From contig NC_080546.1 of assembly GCF_028640845.1 (NCBI RefSeq), forward strand, positions 29,099,020-29,163,019: DNA of 64,000 nt. The letters run 5' to 3'. Under the pieces are notes generated by a model. That model was not told the DNA's origin. It saw only the letters and a list, made by a program, of their open reading frames with translations, and searched no databases. The translations under genes were made by a program, and so were the position numbers. The DNA is from Ahaetulla prasina. Its lineage: Eukaryota; Chordata; Lepidosauria; Squamata; Colubridae. Shown piece by piece: positions 12,636 to 22,734 of the stretch (positions are counted from its first letter, which is position 1; the number at the start of each line of letters is the position of its first letter).

Positions 12636-12895
12636 CAGGTAGTCCTTGACTTACAACCACAATTTAGTTCAAAATCTCTATTGCAAAGCGAGACAGTTGT
12701 TAAGTGAGTTTTGTTCCACTTTATGACCTTTCTTCTCACGGTTGTTAAGTGAATCACTGCAGTTGTTAAGTTTATAAGATGGTTGTTAAGTGAATCTGGC
12801 TTTCCCCATTGACTTTGCTTGTCAGAAGGCTGCAAAAGGGGATCACATGATCCTGGGTTACTGCAACCGTCATAAATATGAACCAATTGCAAAGC
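12636..12895. mobile_element. Mariner-like element, truncated at the right
   Basis: It begins TA|CAGGTAGTCCTTGACTTA, the same end as the complete copy at 34255-34777, and follows it through a shared 'aaatatgaacca' block. The opposite terminus is missing. Confidence 0.65.
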
Positions 12896-13345
12896 ATCTG
12901 GTATTTACACTCAGGTAACTATTCAAAGGATTCAAAGATTATGTATTTTTTTAACTGTCTTCTTTCTTCATGTGATTTTAATTCAATATAAAAGTAATCT
13001 TGATATTGCTTTCCCTTGTATGTCTGGAAAAAAAACGTAATCTTGGTTGAAGAAACTATTTACTCAGACTAATAAGAAGATTCACACGGATAACAACAAG
13101 AAAGCCAGAAAGATACGACATTGTTGTAGTTCAAGTCTTATTTTAAAAAAATAAAAACAGTAAAGTTATCTAGCCCCGGATTTTCCCTACCTTGGAACAC
13201 CATGAGACAATGATTATATTTTTTCAATATTATATTTCCAGAGCTTCAAACAGACTTACAAGATAAAGAGACTGTTGTTGTCAAACAGAATATGGGGAAA
13301 AAAATCCCTATCAAATAGCAAAGTAGCAGAAAGTTAGAAATTACA

Positions 13346-13612
13346 TGATAGGTGTCAAAAACTGTCCACGGTTGACCTCACCACTTTCCTAAGAGGACTC
13401 TAAGGGGCGTGCATAAGAGCACAAACGTGCCTACCGTTCCTGTCCTATTGTTTCTTCCCCTATGTATATATATGTTTATAGTACCTCGTTTCTCCTCATA
13501 TATACGTTCATATATTATATAACCCTTTATGCAATGCTTGTATATATTGTTACGACAAAATAAAATAAATAAATAAATAAAATATAAATAAATAAATAAA
13601 TAAATAAAATAA
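13346..13612 (+). mobile_element. LINE 3' end with AAAT-rich tail
   Basis: A 3'-UTR-like segment (GTGCATAAGAGCAC..., GTGCCTACCGTTCC...) runs into ACGACAAAATAAAATAAATAAATAAA and a long AAAT-type tail (13557-13612). It resembles the 3' ends of abundant snake LINEs. Clade assignment (Bov-B or CR1/L3) is unresolved. Confidence 0.5.
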
Positions 13613-14110
13613 AATAGGTGAACTACAGAATATGTATATAAAAGACAAGAGCAAAATGCTACAGGAACTCTATTTTAATAAACCTAAAGTACCGGTAGAT
13701 GTAATTTTAAAGTATACAACTCAAGTGAAGGCATAAAATATAATTTAAAAAAAACAATCCACACATTACAGTATTCATCACATAGACAACAAACCTCCAT
13801 CGCATTCAGAGTTCCTACAGTTCTATTTCTATTTACCTCAACGTTTTTCTTGGCTACTGAATTTAAATCAAAGTTGTGTTCAGATAAATTTAACTAACCA
13901 TTGTCTGTAAGTTCATTTTTCAAAAAGGTAAGATAAATTTTCATACAAGCATGAAATTCCCCAAATAAACGCAGCAGAGGATACTCAGGTATTTGTCACA
14001 AGATATGGAATGCTTGTGATGACCAAGAAAAGCATCATGTATAACAAAGAGGCTCTGTCTGAGTTAGACTTTCCCACCTCCAAATTAAAGTGATATCCAT
14101 TCATTCTCAG

Positions 14111-14346
14111 TTGTGGTGGCGCAGTGGTTAGAGTGCAGTACTGCAGGCTACTTCTGCTGACTGCCGGCTGCCTGCAATTTGGCAGTTCGAATTTCACCAG
14201 GCTTAAGGTTGACTCAGCCTTCCAGCCTTCCAAGGTGGGTAAAATGAAGACCTAGATTGTTGGGGGCAATATGCTGACTCGGTAAACCACTTAGAGAGGG
14301 CTGTAATGCACTGTAAAGTGGTATATAAGTCTAAGTGCTATTGCTA
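14111..14346 (+). mobile_element. tRNA-like squamate SINE
   Basis: Pol III A-box-like GTGGCGCAGTGGTTAGAG and B-box-like GCAGTTCGAATTTC lie about 50 bp apart. They are followed by a conserved body and the tail TATAAGTCTAAGTGCTATTGC. Copies at 25036 (minus) and 26590 (plus) share the whole layout. The tail resembles a LINE 3' end, possibly Bov-B. Confidence 0.75.
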
Positions 14347-14490
14347 TTCTTCAGCTAACACAACAATTTCTAATAGTTTGTGTGTGTGCAATTCATTATG
14401 TGAGATGTGATTAAAACAACCACAGATAGGAGTGTTTGAGGAAAAATTAGGTCGGTCCGATTGTAGGAGTCTGGCTTGGATTCTCTAGGG

Positions 14491-14682
14491 CAGTGCTTCC
14501 CACACTTTTTCCTTCATTACTCAAAACCACTTATTAGAAAGTCTTTTTTATCCAATGCTGATAAACACTTTAAGTCAATTTAATGTCACTGTCATGATTG
14601 GGTAATGTGCTTGTGTGTGGCTACCCAAAGAAAACCACTTTTACCCAATTTTGGATAATCTATCAAAATTTGGAAAGCACTG
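14491..14682. mobile_element. Old hAT-type nonautonomous element
   Basis: The ends CAGTGCTTCCCACAC and TTTGGAAAGCACTG are inverted at the tips. Flanks CTCTAGGG and CTCCAAGT match only 5 of 8. Confidence 0.4.
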
Positions 14683-17600
14683 CTCCAAGTTGATTTCTCT
14701 GCCCTCCTTCTCATACCCTATTTAGATAACACTCCCATTAAAATAAAGTGAAGTAAAGGAACGCTGGCATACAGTACATCATGGCAAAAACAGTCCCAGA
14801 AATCACAAAGACAGACCACCCATGTTTGTTTAAATCTTGTAGGGCAGAAGAATTGAAACTCAGATTGATTGTTATTGTATTTCAAGTGGGAAGAAAGAGT
14901 GACTGATTTTGACAAATATATACAGAAACTACAAATAAACAAAGCCCAGTTCAGTATCCTGGTTATTTTCTGGACACTGCATAGAGAACAATAATCTGTA
15001 GCATTTAAAGTTAGACATATGTTTCATTGTATTGTCAAAAAGCCCCCTCATCTTCCTCAGATAAAACATTGGAAATTTGGTCACTTCAGATCACTGTAAA
15101 GCAGAATTAGATTAATAAGACCTCTCTTCTCTTACTTTCTGAAGTTCTGTGGCTTGTTCTCTTTTCTTGATCAAAAGCCTAGAGAAAACTTGGTATCAAA
15201 ACAGGGAGTCAAGCTGACAGGTATGAAAGGAACTTAAGAAACAAAGTGCCAATGAAGAAAATGTTGAGGAAGACGCTAGCTAGTGACCAGAAGGAAAGGG
15301 GCATGATATCAACATCCCTCAGAAGAAGAAGAAAGAAAAAGAAAAACCTCTGATCACACTTCAGTCCAAAATAACAGGTAGCAAAAGATTATGAATTTTA
15401 TTCATCTTGAAGCTTTGGTGGGATAGTGTCAATTTAAGGAGGGGAATGGTACTTTAATATTAGTCTCATTACTGATCACTTGTTTGTTTAACTCATAGGC
15501 TGGGGTCTAGGTAGCGATGAAAAAAAGGATAAACATTGAAATTATATTAAAATAAAAGTAGAACAGGTTTGCAAGGATCAAGATATTCGTCATGCTATAT
15601 ATCAGATCCACATATGAGATCATAGCATTTATAAAAGAAACAGGATATTCTAATTAATTTCACTTCATCCATTACTGTATACACAGTAATATGCATATAT
15701 ATCTACACCCAAATCAGAACATCCCTTCTATTGTATAGAAATAATTAAAATACATACTATTATTTTTTCATTTTTCAGAGCATGCAAAATTATATTAAAA
15801 CACTACACCTGTTTTTTATTGTGATTTAAAGATTCTTATACTAGCATAATATTATCTGCCTCAAAACATTTGTTTGCTTGCTTGTATTCCAATATCTATA
15901 TTTGAAAAACAATTCAGAATAAAGGCTCGGCAATTGATACTCAAATGTTACACATATCAGCATTTTGAATATTAATTGAGCCAATAAAAAGAATCATATC
16001 CTCTTTACTCTTTATTTTTGATCTGTAGGATTAGCACGATTATCAAACATCTTATTTAGCATTTTTTTACTTGGATATTAATACCTAAAGTATATTAATA
16101 CCAGCATAATTTTAGTTGGATATTAATACCTTTCAAAGTTCAAATATGGCCACTACATATCACAATAAAATTTCTGTGATTAATGTATTTGGATACACTT
16201 CAAGATATTTTAAAAACACATAAATAACACATACATTTGAAAAACACATCTTCAGATATATATACCATACATATATGCTCATTAAGAAACCATAATTGCT
16301 TGCAGATTTCTTTTGGCAATATGCTCAAAAGCAAATGAGTTGCTTCTCTACAATATGCCCCTTTTGGTGTCTAAGAATTATAATTAACATTTCTTGGGGG
16401 AAGGAATAAGAACTACAAAGTGGATGGAGCCACATTACACATGGGCAAGGCTGGGTTTGGGAGATCTTTCTTGATTTGTGCTATTTTAACATAATCTGTA
16501 GTTTTCAAGTATTTTCCACCTAAATTACTATCAATTTTCAGTAGTCATGGTATGAGGAGTTTCTACAAGCTGCAAACTTTTTTCCAGATACAGATAACTG
16601 ATTACTGTAGTAATAAGTGAAATGATTTTCAGGTTATTTTATTCTCCAAAGCACTTTCATATTCTTCAATGGACCATCATATGGTAGATTGGACAAGCTC
16701 TTGGCCAATGTTTCTCAATCTTGGCAACTTTAAGTTGTAATGAGCTTCACTTCTCATAATTCCTCAGCTAGAATTTTCAGGTATGAAAAACACTGCTCTA
16801 AGCCCTGGTCTCAGGCACACTTTCTGTCTCTGATTCCAATATCCTTACATTATTCTATCCATCTGCAGCAAAGAAGCTATATACCCGCAGAACCTTAGAC
16901 TTACTCCATAATGTTTGTATGAATGAAATATAGGCTGCTTTAATGACCTAACTACCAAATTAATTTTATTCCTAATATATCCCTGAAAAGGTCAATACTT
17001 CTCTTTAAGTCTTGATGGTGAAATAGTTCATAGGATCCACTTTTTTGTGTGAGCATCATCCTGGCAGAGAGTACACCATAAATAAGTAACTGTAATAGCT
17101 TATTTGCCACTCTAACTTCACAAAACCCATCAAAAATAGCATTATTTAGACTCTAATTTCTGAAGATAGTTAAAAATATATACACATAAACAGTACTGTA
17201 CTGAAAATTTTCTTTTTAAAAAAGGGAAGTAATAAATTCCCACAATTATTGATCTCATTTTTACATTTAATAATTCCTAATTCAAAAATACACACATGCA
17301 CACACATTGTATGCAAATGCAACACAAATGCACATATTCTACAATACAAATTGAAAAACAATTATTAACTAAAGTTTTGTTTGGTTTTAACTTGTGCACT
17401 TGACTTTCTCCTTTTTTCAATAAGGCAAGTCACAGATAATGACTTCTACTGTGTATTAACAGAATATGTGAATCTACCACTAAAATGCAAACATTTCTGG
17501 AATGCTTCATTTACTTGTGGTCATTCACTGAACATTCTTAAATACATTTATTTAGAAATAAGTTTCTAGGTGCTTTGAAATAGATGAATAAACAGCATGA

Positions 17601-18392
17601 GCCTATGAACATTTATCTACTTAAAGCAAGCCACAATTCAATATGATTTAATGCTAAATAAATGTGAGAGGGATTTTAGCTTTATAACCTTCTTCTAATG
17701 CTTATTTACTTAAAAGTGCATCCCACTGGGTTCAATTATTCTTTATTTATTTAAGTCATTTTTATATCCTTTCCTATGTTAAAAACATCTCACTGCTTAT
17801 GACAGACAGAAACCCAAGGGATTGTAGTCACACAGTGCAATCAGATATATTTCTACTAAAAAAGAAATCATTGAATTCAGTAGGGCTTCCTCTCTGATAA
17901 GGAAGTATTAAAATGACTGACTATAACCTTAAACAGGATTTCCTAGGGAATAATCCCATAAATTTTATTGTGCTTTAGACAAGAAAGTTTAAACTCACGT
18001 TGAACAGTCATACAGGTTCAAGGCCTTATCACACATTACAGACAATAAGATTCGTTTTGCTATATTTTGTTTATGATTCTCTTTAACTATTATTGTGCAA
18101 TCTTACCCATGCCCATCCAGAAATAACTAACTGAATTAAAGGAACTTCCTTTCGAGGACTGGAGCAGGAGGTAAGAAATTGCTTAGCATAATTAATATTT
18201 TCCCTAATCTTTCGCTTATATTAACTTGTCTGTACAGTATTTTATTCCTGAGTCTTTCACCCATAAAATAATCAAAGGAATAGTGAGAACACATTGTTCA
18301 ATATCTGGCAATACTAAATATACATCTATACATACTACATAAAAGCAGCATCAAATTGTTTTAGAATATTTTTAGATGCTCTTCTCGTTTAC
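14683..18392. other. Longest repeat-poor intronic stretch
   Basis: 3.7 kb of AT-rich single-copy-looking sequence next to exon 2. A degraded relative of the CAGGGGTCTCCAACC MITE may lie at about 16688-16800 (TTTCTCAATCTTGGCAACTTTAAG). No exon was found. Confidence 0.5.
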
Positions 18393-18462
18393 CTGGTGGG
18401 CAGTTGCATTCTGAAGAAGCTTCTCTTACTGTTCTGATTTTTGCCATATGTTCATAGGTCTT
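18393..18462 (-). CDS. COL25A1: COL25A1 exon 2: furin-type cleavage site and cysteine pair
   Basis: This 70-nt exon (23 codons plus one base) is in frame with exon 1. It is bounded by an acceptor ending CTATAG after a pyrimidine-rich stretch and by donor G|GTAAAC. It begins KTYEHMAKIR, continues with RTVR followed by Glu, and ends in a Cys-Asn-Cys-Pro-Pro run before the first Gly. This matches the COL25A1 segment just before the first collagenous domain. The R-x-x-R/E motif is the position where a furin-type convertase is known to release the soluble ectodomain; here the two middle residues are Thr-Val. The exon ends in phase 1, as expected if the next exon completes a Gly codon and starts Gly-X-Y triplets. 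I did not find that next exon in the window. Confidence 0.92.
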
Positions 18463-20302
18463 CTATAGGGAAGAAAAAGAACATCTGAAAAACATTCCTT
18501 TGCAGCAAAAGCTGAATTTGACTAGTGTCAAAAGTTCTACACTATTTATAAGGAGTAGATATACAATAAACTGATATTTATTAGCCCATTTAACTTGCAT
18601 CGTTTCTAGTTTCTGTATGTTCACTTGCTCACTGTAATTGTAATCACAGCTTAAATCAGAAGTGAATCAAGCATATATTTCCAGATGTTCTTAAAGGCCC
18701 ACTCTCTCATCCGTAATGATTGGCTATCCTGGCAGAGGATATGATGAGCAATAGAGTTTAACAACTTCTGGAGTCACACTGATTGCTGCCCCTGATTTAA
18801 ATATCACACATAAACTCAAAAAATAATAATAATTAAGCATCACCCATGTCCCCTTGCGCTATCTCCTACGTATGAAAACAATTGCTTAACTTTCCCCATA
18901 ATATCTACGCAGATACAGAGAATTTTGTTTGGGCAAATATCTGAAAATTAGAGATTAAAAGCAATGAATATTTTGTATATGCAGGTCAGCTGCTTCCACA
19001 TTTATAGAAATAGCTCCTGCATGTTGAATTCTAATTGCTGCTGCCAAGCAATCTCCTGGACTGGTACTGGCTGCCCATTGAAACTTAAATATCTACTTTA
19101 CAAACACATGTCTGTGTGCCACTCTCGTCAACCATAATGCTAACCAAGTAACCCTCGTGTAAGAGATGACGGGTCAGGCTGGTCATCTCCTACACAGCAT
19201 AAGAAAACATAATGCAGTTGGAAGAATATCATTCCGTAACATGTAACACGGAGCCCCGCTAATGTTACCGCTGTCTCTTTTTCCAAGCTATTTCTGGAAT
19301 GCAACAAATGCCCCATATTGCCTCCAGTTCATAGCAGTCCACTGAGCACTATAATAACCCTTGTTTTAAAGAATTTTGTTCAGGCAACTGATAGCTACCA
19401 CTTGTTTATTTAGTTTATTCAACTGAGCACAATTCCCATGTCCAAACTCCAGGCAGCATACTTGTTTATAGATTCATGGCCCTCTTTTTCTTCTAAATTT
19501 TTGTGGAGGTGGTAGATGGTAATGATAACTTAAGGAAAAGTCCATATGGGCCTAGGATACTCTTTGTTATAACTGTTATTCTACAAAAAGAGTGATGCTA
19601 ATAGAGAGAAGAACCTATTCTGGCATTCCAAAAAAGACTGAAGTGCATTCTAACTTATATTGTCCTCAAATTAGTTAATATAGATAAAACCAGTGTAGGG
19701 TAGTGGTTAGAGTGCTGGTCTAGGATTTGGAAAACAGGTTTCAATCCTCACTTAGCTGTGACATCAATGGGTCACATGGGGACAGCCACAGTTTTCTCAC
19801 CTAATACTGAATGCCACATAGGAAGGTACTGGGGTATTCTACATACTGTCTTGGTGCAGAAAAGGGGAGAAGTAAATGCAGCACATACTATTACAAAGTG
19901 AATAAATTTGATTGCCGCCTTATCTCTTCAATCAGACAATTCCTAACAAAAGCATTTTGCTCTCCTACTTTTCTCCACCATACCAGCTCCCACCACTACC
20001 AAGATGCACACCATCGCTCTGTCTGACACGTTGCCTTTGGTTAAAGACCAGGGCAGGAGTTAACAATGTGTGGCCCTCCAGATGTTGCTTAGCTGCCGCT
20101 TCCATCATCCCTCACAACTAGGCTACGCTAGAGCTCATTGATGTCTGAAAGACGACCCGTTGCCCGCTATTTTCCTAGAGGGGACCTAGACGGCCCAATC
20201 CATTTCACAAATACACAGGTTATCTCTGAGCTGACTGGTTGGCTGATAGCCTCTTTTCCTCGGGACGGCCAATCCCATCCTCCATTTTCAAGGCCACCTC
20301 AC
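18463..20302 (-). other. COL25A1: COL25A1 intron 1 (1840 bp)
   Basis: This GT...AG intron lies between the two recognised exons in phase 0. It is AT-rich and holds one SINE-like copy at about 19688-19990. A short fragment at about 20050-20125 resembles the end of an old DNA transposon (a pattern like 'ccctccagatgttgc...'). I see no other gene-like content. Confidence 0.85.
19688..19990 (+). mobile_element. Sauria-type SINE in COL25A1 intron 1
   Basis: ACCAGTGTAGGGTAGTGGTT (A-box region) and CAGGTTTCAATCC (B-box region), followed by a decayed CAATGGGTCACATGGGGACAG-like core, match the general Sauria SINE layout. The right edge is not clear. Confidence 0.55.
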
Positions 20303-20626
20303 CTGAGCCAGAAGTTGCTCCACTTTTTCCTGCATCAGGGAATTCAGCTGATCCAACGAATAGCTGGGCAGCGCCCGGTAGGAGCCAGCAACAGCAGCAG
20401 CAGCAGCAGCGCCCATGTCCCCTTGCGCTGCCTCAATGGCAAAGACCCTGGCCTGAAGGTCGTTGGTCTTCATCCCCAGATAGACACAGGAAGCTATGGA
20501 TCCCACCGAGAGAAGGAAGGCAGCCAGCAACGAGTTGAAGGGCGGAGCGGACCTGACGGAGCAGAAGCCCTGTCCGCCAAAGCAGCCGGCTTCCCCCTTG
20601 GCATCGGGGTTTCTTTTCCCCACCAT
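20303..20626 (-). CDS. COL25A1: COL25A1 exon 1: N-terminal tail, membrane anchor, start of ectodomain
   Basis: Collagen XXV is a type II single-pass membrane collagen; its shed ectodomain (CLAC) associates with amyloid, and the protein acts in motor axon-muscle contact. The exon encodes 108 residues in phase 0. ATG at 20626 has A at -3 and G at +4. Residues 1-29 are the cytosolic tail (Cys15, Cys22), about 30-51 the hydrophobic anchor, then MKTNDLQARVFAIEAAQG, which closely matches the family block after the anchor, and a C-terminal QEKVEQLLAQ block, also typical of COL25A1. The donor is CAG|GTGAGG at 20302/20301. Residues 73-78 are alanine from a GCT run that I do not recall in mammals. The frame stays open upstream to another ATG at 20761, but that extension is low-complexity and acidic, so I treat it as 5' UTR. 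COL23A1 and COL13A1 are paralogue alternatives; exon 2 argues against both. Confidence 0.9.
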
Positions 20627-21760
20627 GCTTGGCTGGGAAGAGGCAGCAGAGAAATCCCTCTCTTCCTCCTCCTCCTCAGTGGGCGGCTGCTTTGCCCGAA
20701 GATCTCCGCCACACACAAAAAATAAAAGAAACCAAGAACAGGAACCACAAGAACGGGACAAAAAAATTCAAACGGGTCCCTCCAAAAGCCGAGAAAAGGC
20801 ACTTTCGGGGCCAAAAAAAGCGGCGGGCAGGATTTGCGAAGCGGCTCTCAAACTGCTGCCCAAAGAGGCTCCCGGGGAGGGAGGGTCCCCCCACACACCC
20901 CGAGAAGCAGGGCAGCCTTTCACCCACCCGCCAGCCGCTTGCCTTTTACGGCATCTGCCGGCCAGAGGCGGCTGGCAAACCTCGTCAGGTGCTGCTTTTT
21001 TTTTTGCCAGGCTCTTTTCCCCGACGGCGCCGACGGACTTGTTGCTTCTCCGGCTCCCCTCCCGGGTTTCCTCGGCGCTTTTCTCGCCGCCCTGCGAAGC
21101 CGGACAACTTCGGAGTTTACTTCAGCATCCACACACACACACAACGCCCTTTAAATCCAAGTCGAGAGCGGGCGAGAACAGAAGCGTCCCCCTTCGCCCG
21201 GGAGTCCGTTTGCAGCCTGCCTGCCTGCGTAGGCGCCTCTAGTAGCGGCTGTCAGGAAAGTAGCAGCAGCAGCAGCGAGAAACGTCTGCGAAGCCTCCCG
21301 CTTGGTTCTCTGGGCTGAACGCCGCCGCGCACGCCGCCTTCGAGCGCCTGCCAGAACCTCGGGAGTCTTATTAGCATAATTTATTCACCTAGACCGAGGG
21401 GGGCGGGTCCGGGTGCCCCCCTTCTCCTCCTCCTCCTCCTCCCCCCCGCGCTCCTGACCCGGGGAGGCGGGAGATTCGGCTTTTAAGCATAATCTATGCA
21501 AAGCTTGCGGCCGCCTGCCCGCCCGCCCACCCAAGGCACCCAACCCAGGCACCCAGCCGCTGAGCCACGCTCCTCTCCTCTGGCTGCTTGGATTCGGCGG
21601 GATCGAGCCGCCTGTTACTACAAGAAAGAGGTGACTGCGGAGTGGTGGGGGGGCGGGGTCAGGTCTCCGAGCTTTGCTAAGGAGGGCTCCGATGGCTTTC
21701 CTGGGAAGCAAAGAGGATGGACAGACGGACGTCCTGGCGCAACGGGGGCTTGAACTCCAA
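20380..21760 (-). promoter_or_regulatory. COL25A1: CpG island, 5' UTR and probable promoter of COL25A1
   Basis: Base composition shifts abruptly from AT-rich intron to GC-rich, CpG-dense sequence covering exon 1 and about 1.1 kb upstream, as at many vertebrate promoters. I see no convincing canonical TATA box. Two AT-rich islands interrupt the GC block: one at about 21369-21389 with TTAGCATAATTTATTC and one at about 21482-21502 with TAAGCATAATCTATGCAAAG. They resemble each other and octamer (POU) sites. Long open frames on the plus strand here are by-products of low stop-codon density. The transcription start cannot be placed from sequence alone. Confidence 0.7.
20386..20410. repeat. Coding CAG/CTG trinucleotide tract in COL25A1 exon 1
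   Basis: The plus strand shows consecutive CAG-type triplets. Read on the gene strand they are GCT codons giving six Ala, then Val, Ala, just after the membrane-proximal segment. Confidence 0.9.
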
Positions 21761-21823
21761 GGCGAGAGAGACTTCACGTCGCGATCAGATTTACGACAGA
21801 GAAAAAACGGTTGTCCCGTAGAA

Positions 21824-21958
21824 CAGGGGTCTCCAACCTTGGCAACTTTAAGCCTGGCGGACTTCCACTCCCAGAATTCCCCAGCCAGCTTTGCTGGCTG
21901 GGGAATTCTGGGAGTGGAAGTCCGCCAGGCTTAATGTTGCCAAGGTTGGAGACCCCTG
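21824..21958. mobile_element. Palindromic hAT-type MITE upstream of COL25A1
   Basis: CCGTAGAA duplications at 21816-21823 and 21959-21966 flank a 135-bp near-perfect palindrome beginning CAGGGGTCTCCAACCTTGG. It sits about 1.2 kb upstream of the start codon, at the edge of the CpG island. Confidence 0.85.
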
Positions 21959-22380
21959 CCGTAGAAGACCAACTCCTGGATCGTTTATCGTGGCTTTGTC
22001 CCATTGAACTCAGCGGCTGTCTTTGCATATCACCTTCCTTAACCCATGAATAACTTCCCCTGTGGTGACTCCTGTCATTCGGCGTTTTAGAGCCCTCTGA
22101 CACAGAGAACCACCTCATAGCAGGCAAGGTAGGCTAAGCTGCAGTCGCGTAGTTCGGCTTGGTAGAAGTCCGTGTGGCTGTGGGCAAGGGTATACGTAGA
22201 GGTACCGTTTGCTGCGCTTGCCTCTCCTTTCTCATCCCTTGCCCTTCCTGGAGGATTAAATAGTCCCGGCTGGGATTTTCTTTTCTGGCAAAGAGAGACC
22301 CCCAAATTCTCCTTGAATAAGGTATGCGTCCCTGCATGCTTAAAGGAGGCAGGGACTTATATTTGGGAGGAGTAAAATAT

Positions 22381-22535
22381 AGCTGGTAAGGATAGATAGG
22401 ACATAGGAGATAGATGATAGATGATACCGATAGATGGTAGATGATTGATAGGCAATCGACAGATGATTGATAGATGATATAGAGACAGATATACTGATAT
22501 TGATATAGGATAGATATAGGATAGATATGGGACAA
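22381..22535. repeat. GATA-rich, Bkm-like simple repeat
   Basis: Dense GATAGA and GATGATAGA units with interruptions. GATA repeats are abundant in snake genomes (Bkm satellite). Confidence 0.85.
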
Positions 22536-22574
22536 GAGTATATGTACATGTATATGTAAGAAGATGGTATTGGG

Positions 22575-22711
22575 CAGTGGTGGGATTCAAATAATTTAAC
22601 AACCGGTTCTCTGCCCTAATGATTTCTTCCAACAACCAGTTCACCAAACTGCTCAGAAAGGTAACAACCAGTTCTCCCGAAGTGGTGCAAACTGGCTGAA
22701 CCCCACCACTG
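22575..22711. mobile_element. hAT-type MITE, CAGTGGTGGGATTCA family (short form)
   Basis: GTATTGGG at 22567-22574 and 22712-22719 flanks a 137-bp element with ends CAGTGGTGGGATTCA and TGAACCCCACCACTG. Confidence 0.85.
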
Positions 22712-22734
22712 GTATTGGGACTATCTACTGTACC

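Larger units (their letters stand above)
1..18392 (-). other. COL25A1: COL25A1 intron 2, 5' part (continues beyond the window)
   Basis: All sequence left of the exon 2 donor should be intron 2, because no Gly-X-Y coding exon with splice sites was found on the minus strand. A short collagen exon (27-54 nt) could still be missed by eye. Repeats are concentrated at 1.1-1.35, 2.0-6.6, 8.0-11.2, 12.6-12.9 and 13.3-14.7 kb and are listed separately. Confidence 0.7.

Noticed and set aside
14683..18392. Search for COL25A1 exon 3 (Gly-X-Y coding) on the minus strand
   Set aside because: No stretch with GG-phase triplets between splice signals was found by eye; it probably lies beyond the window.
20627..20761. 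Upstream in-frame extension of COL25A1 to an ATG at 20761
   Set aside because: It would add 45 residues of Cys-rich hydrophobic and poly-Glu sequence not seen in the family, while the ATG at 20626 has a good context and gives the expected length.
20496..21318. Long plus-strand open frames (up to 248 codons) over the CpG island
   Set aside because: They overlap COL25A1 exon 1 and its 5' region in antisense, are low-complexity (Arg/Pro/Ser-rich) and follow from few stop codons in GC-rich DNA. No recognisable domain.
22134..22647. Tyr/Ile/Ser-rich frames on the minus strand
   Set aside because: Translation of GATA-rich simple repeat.
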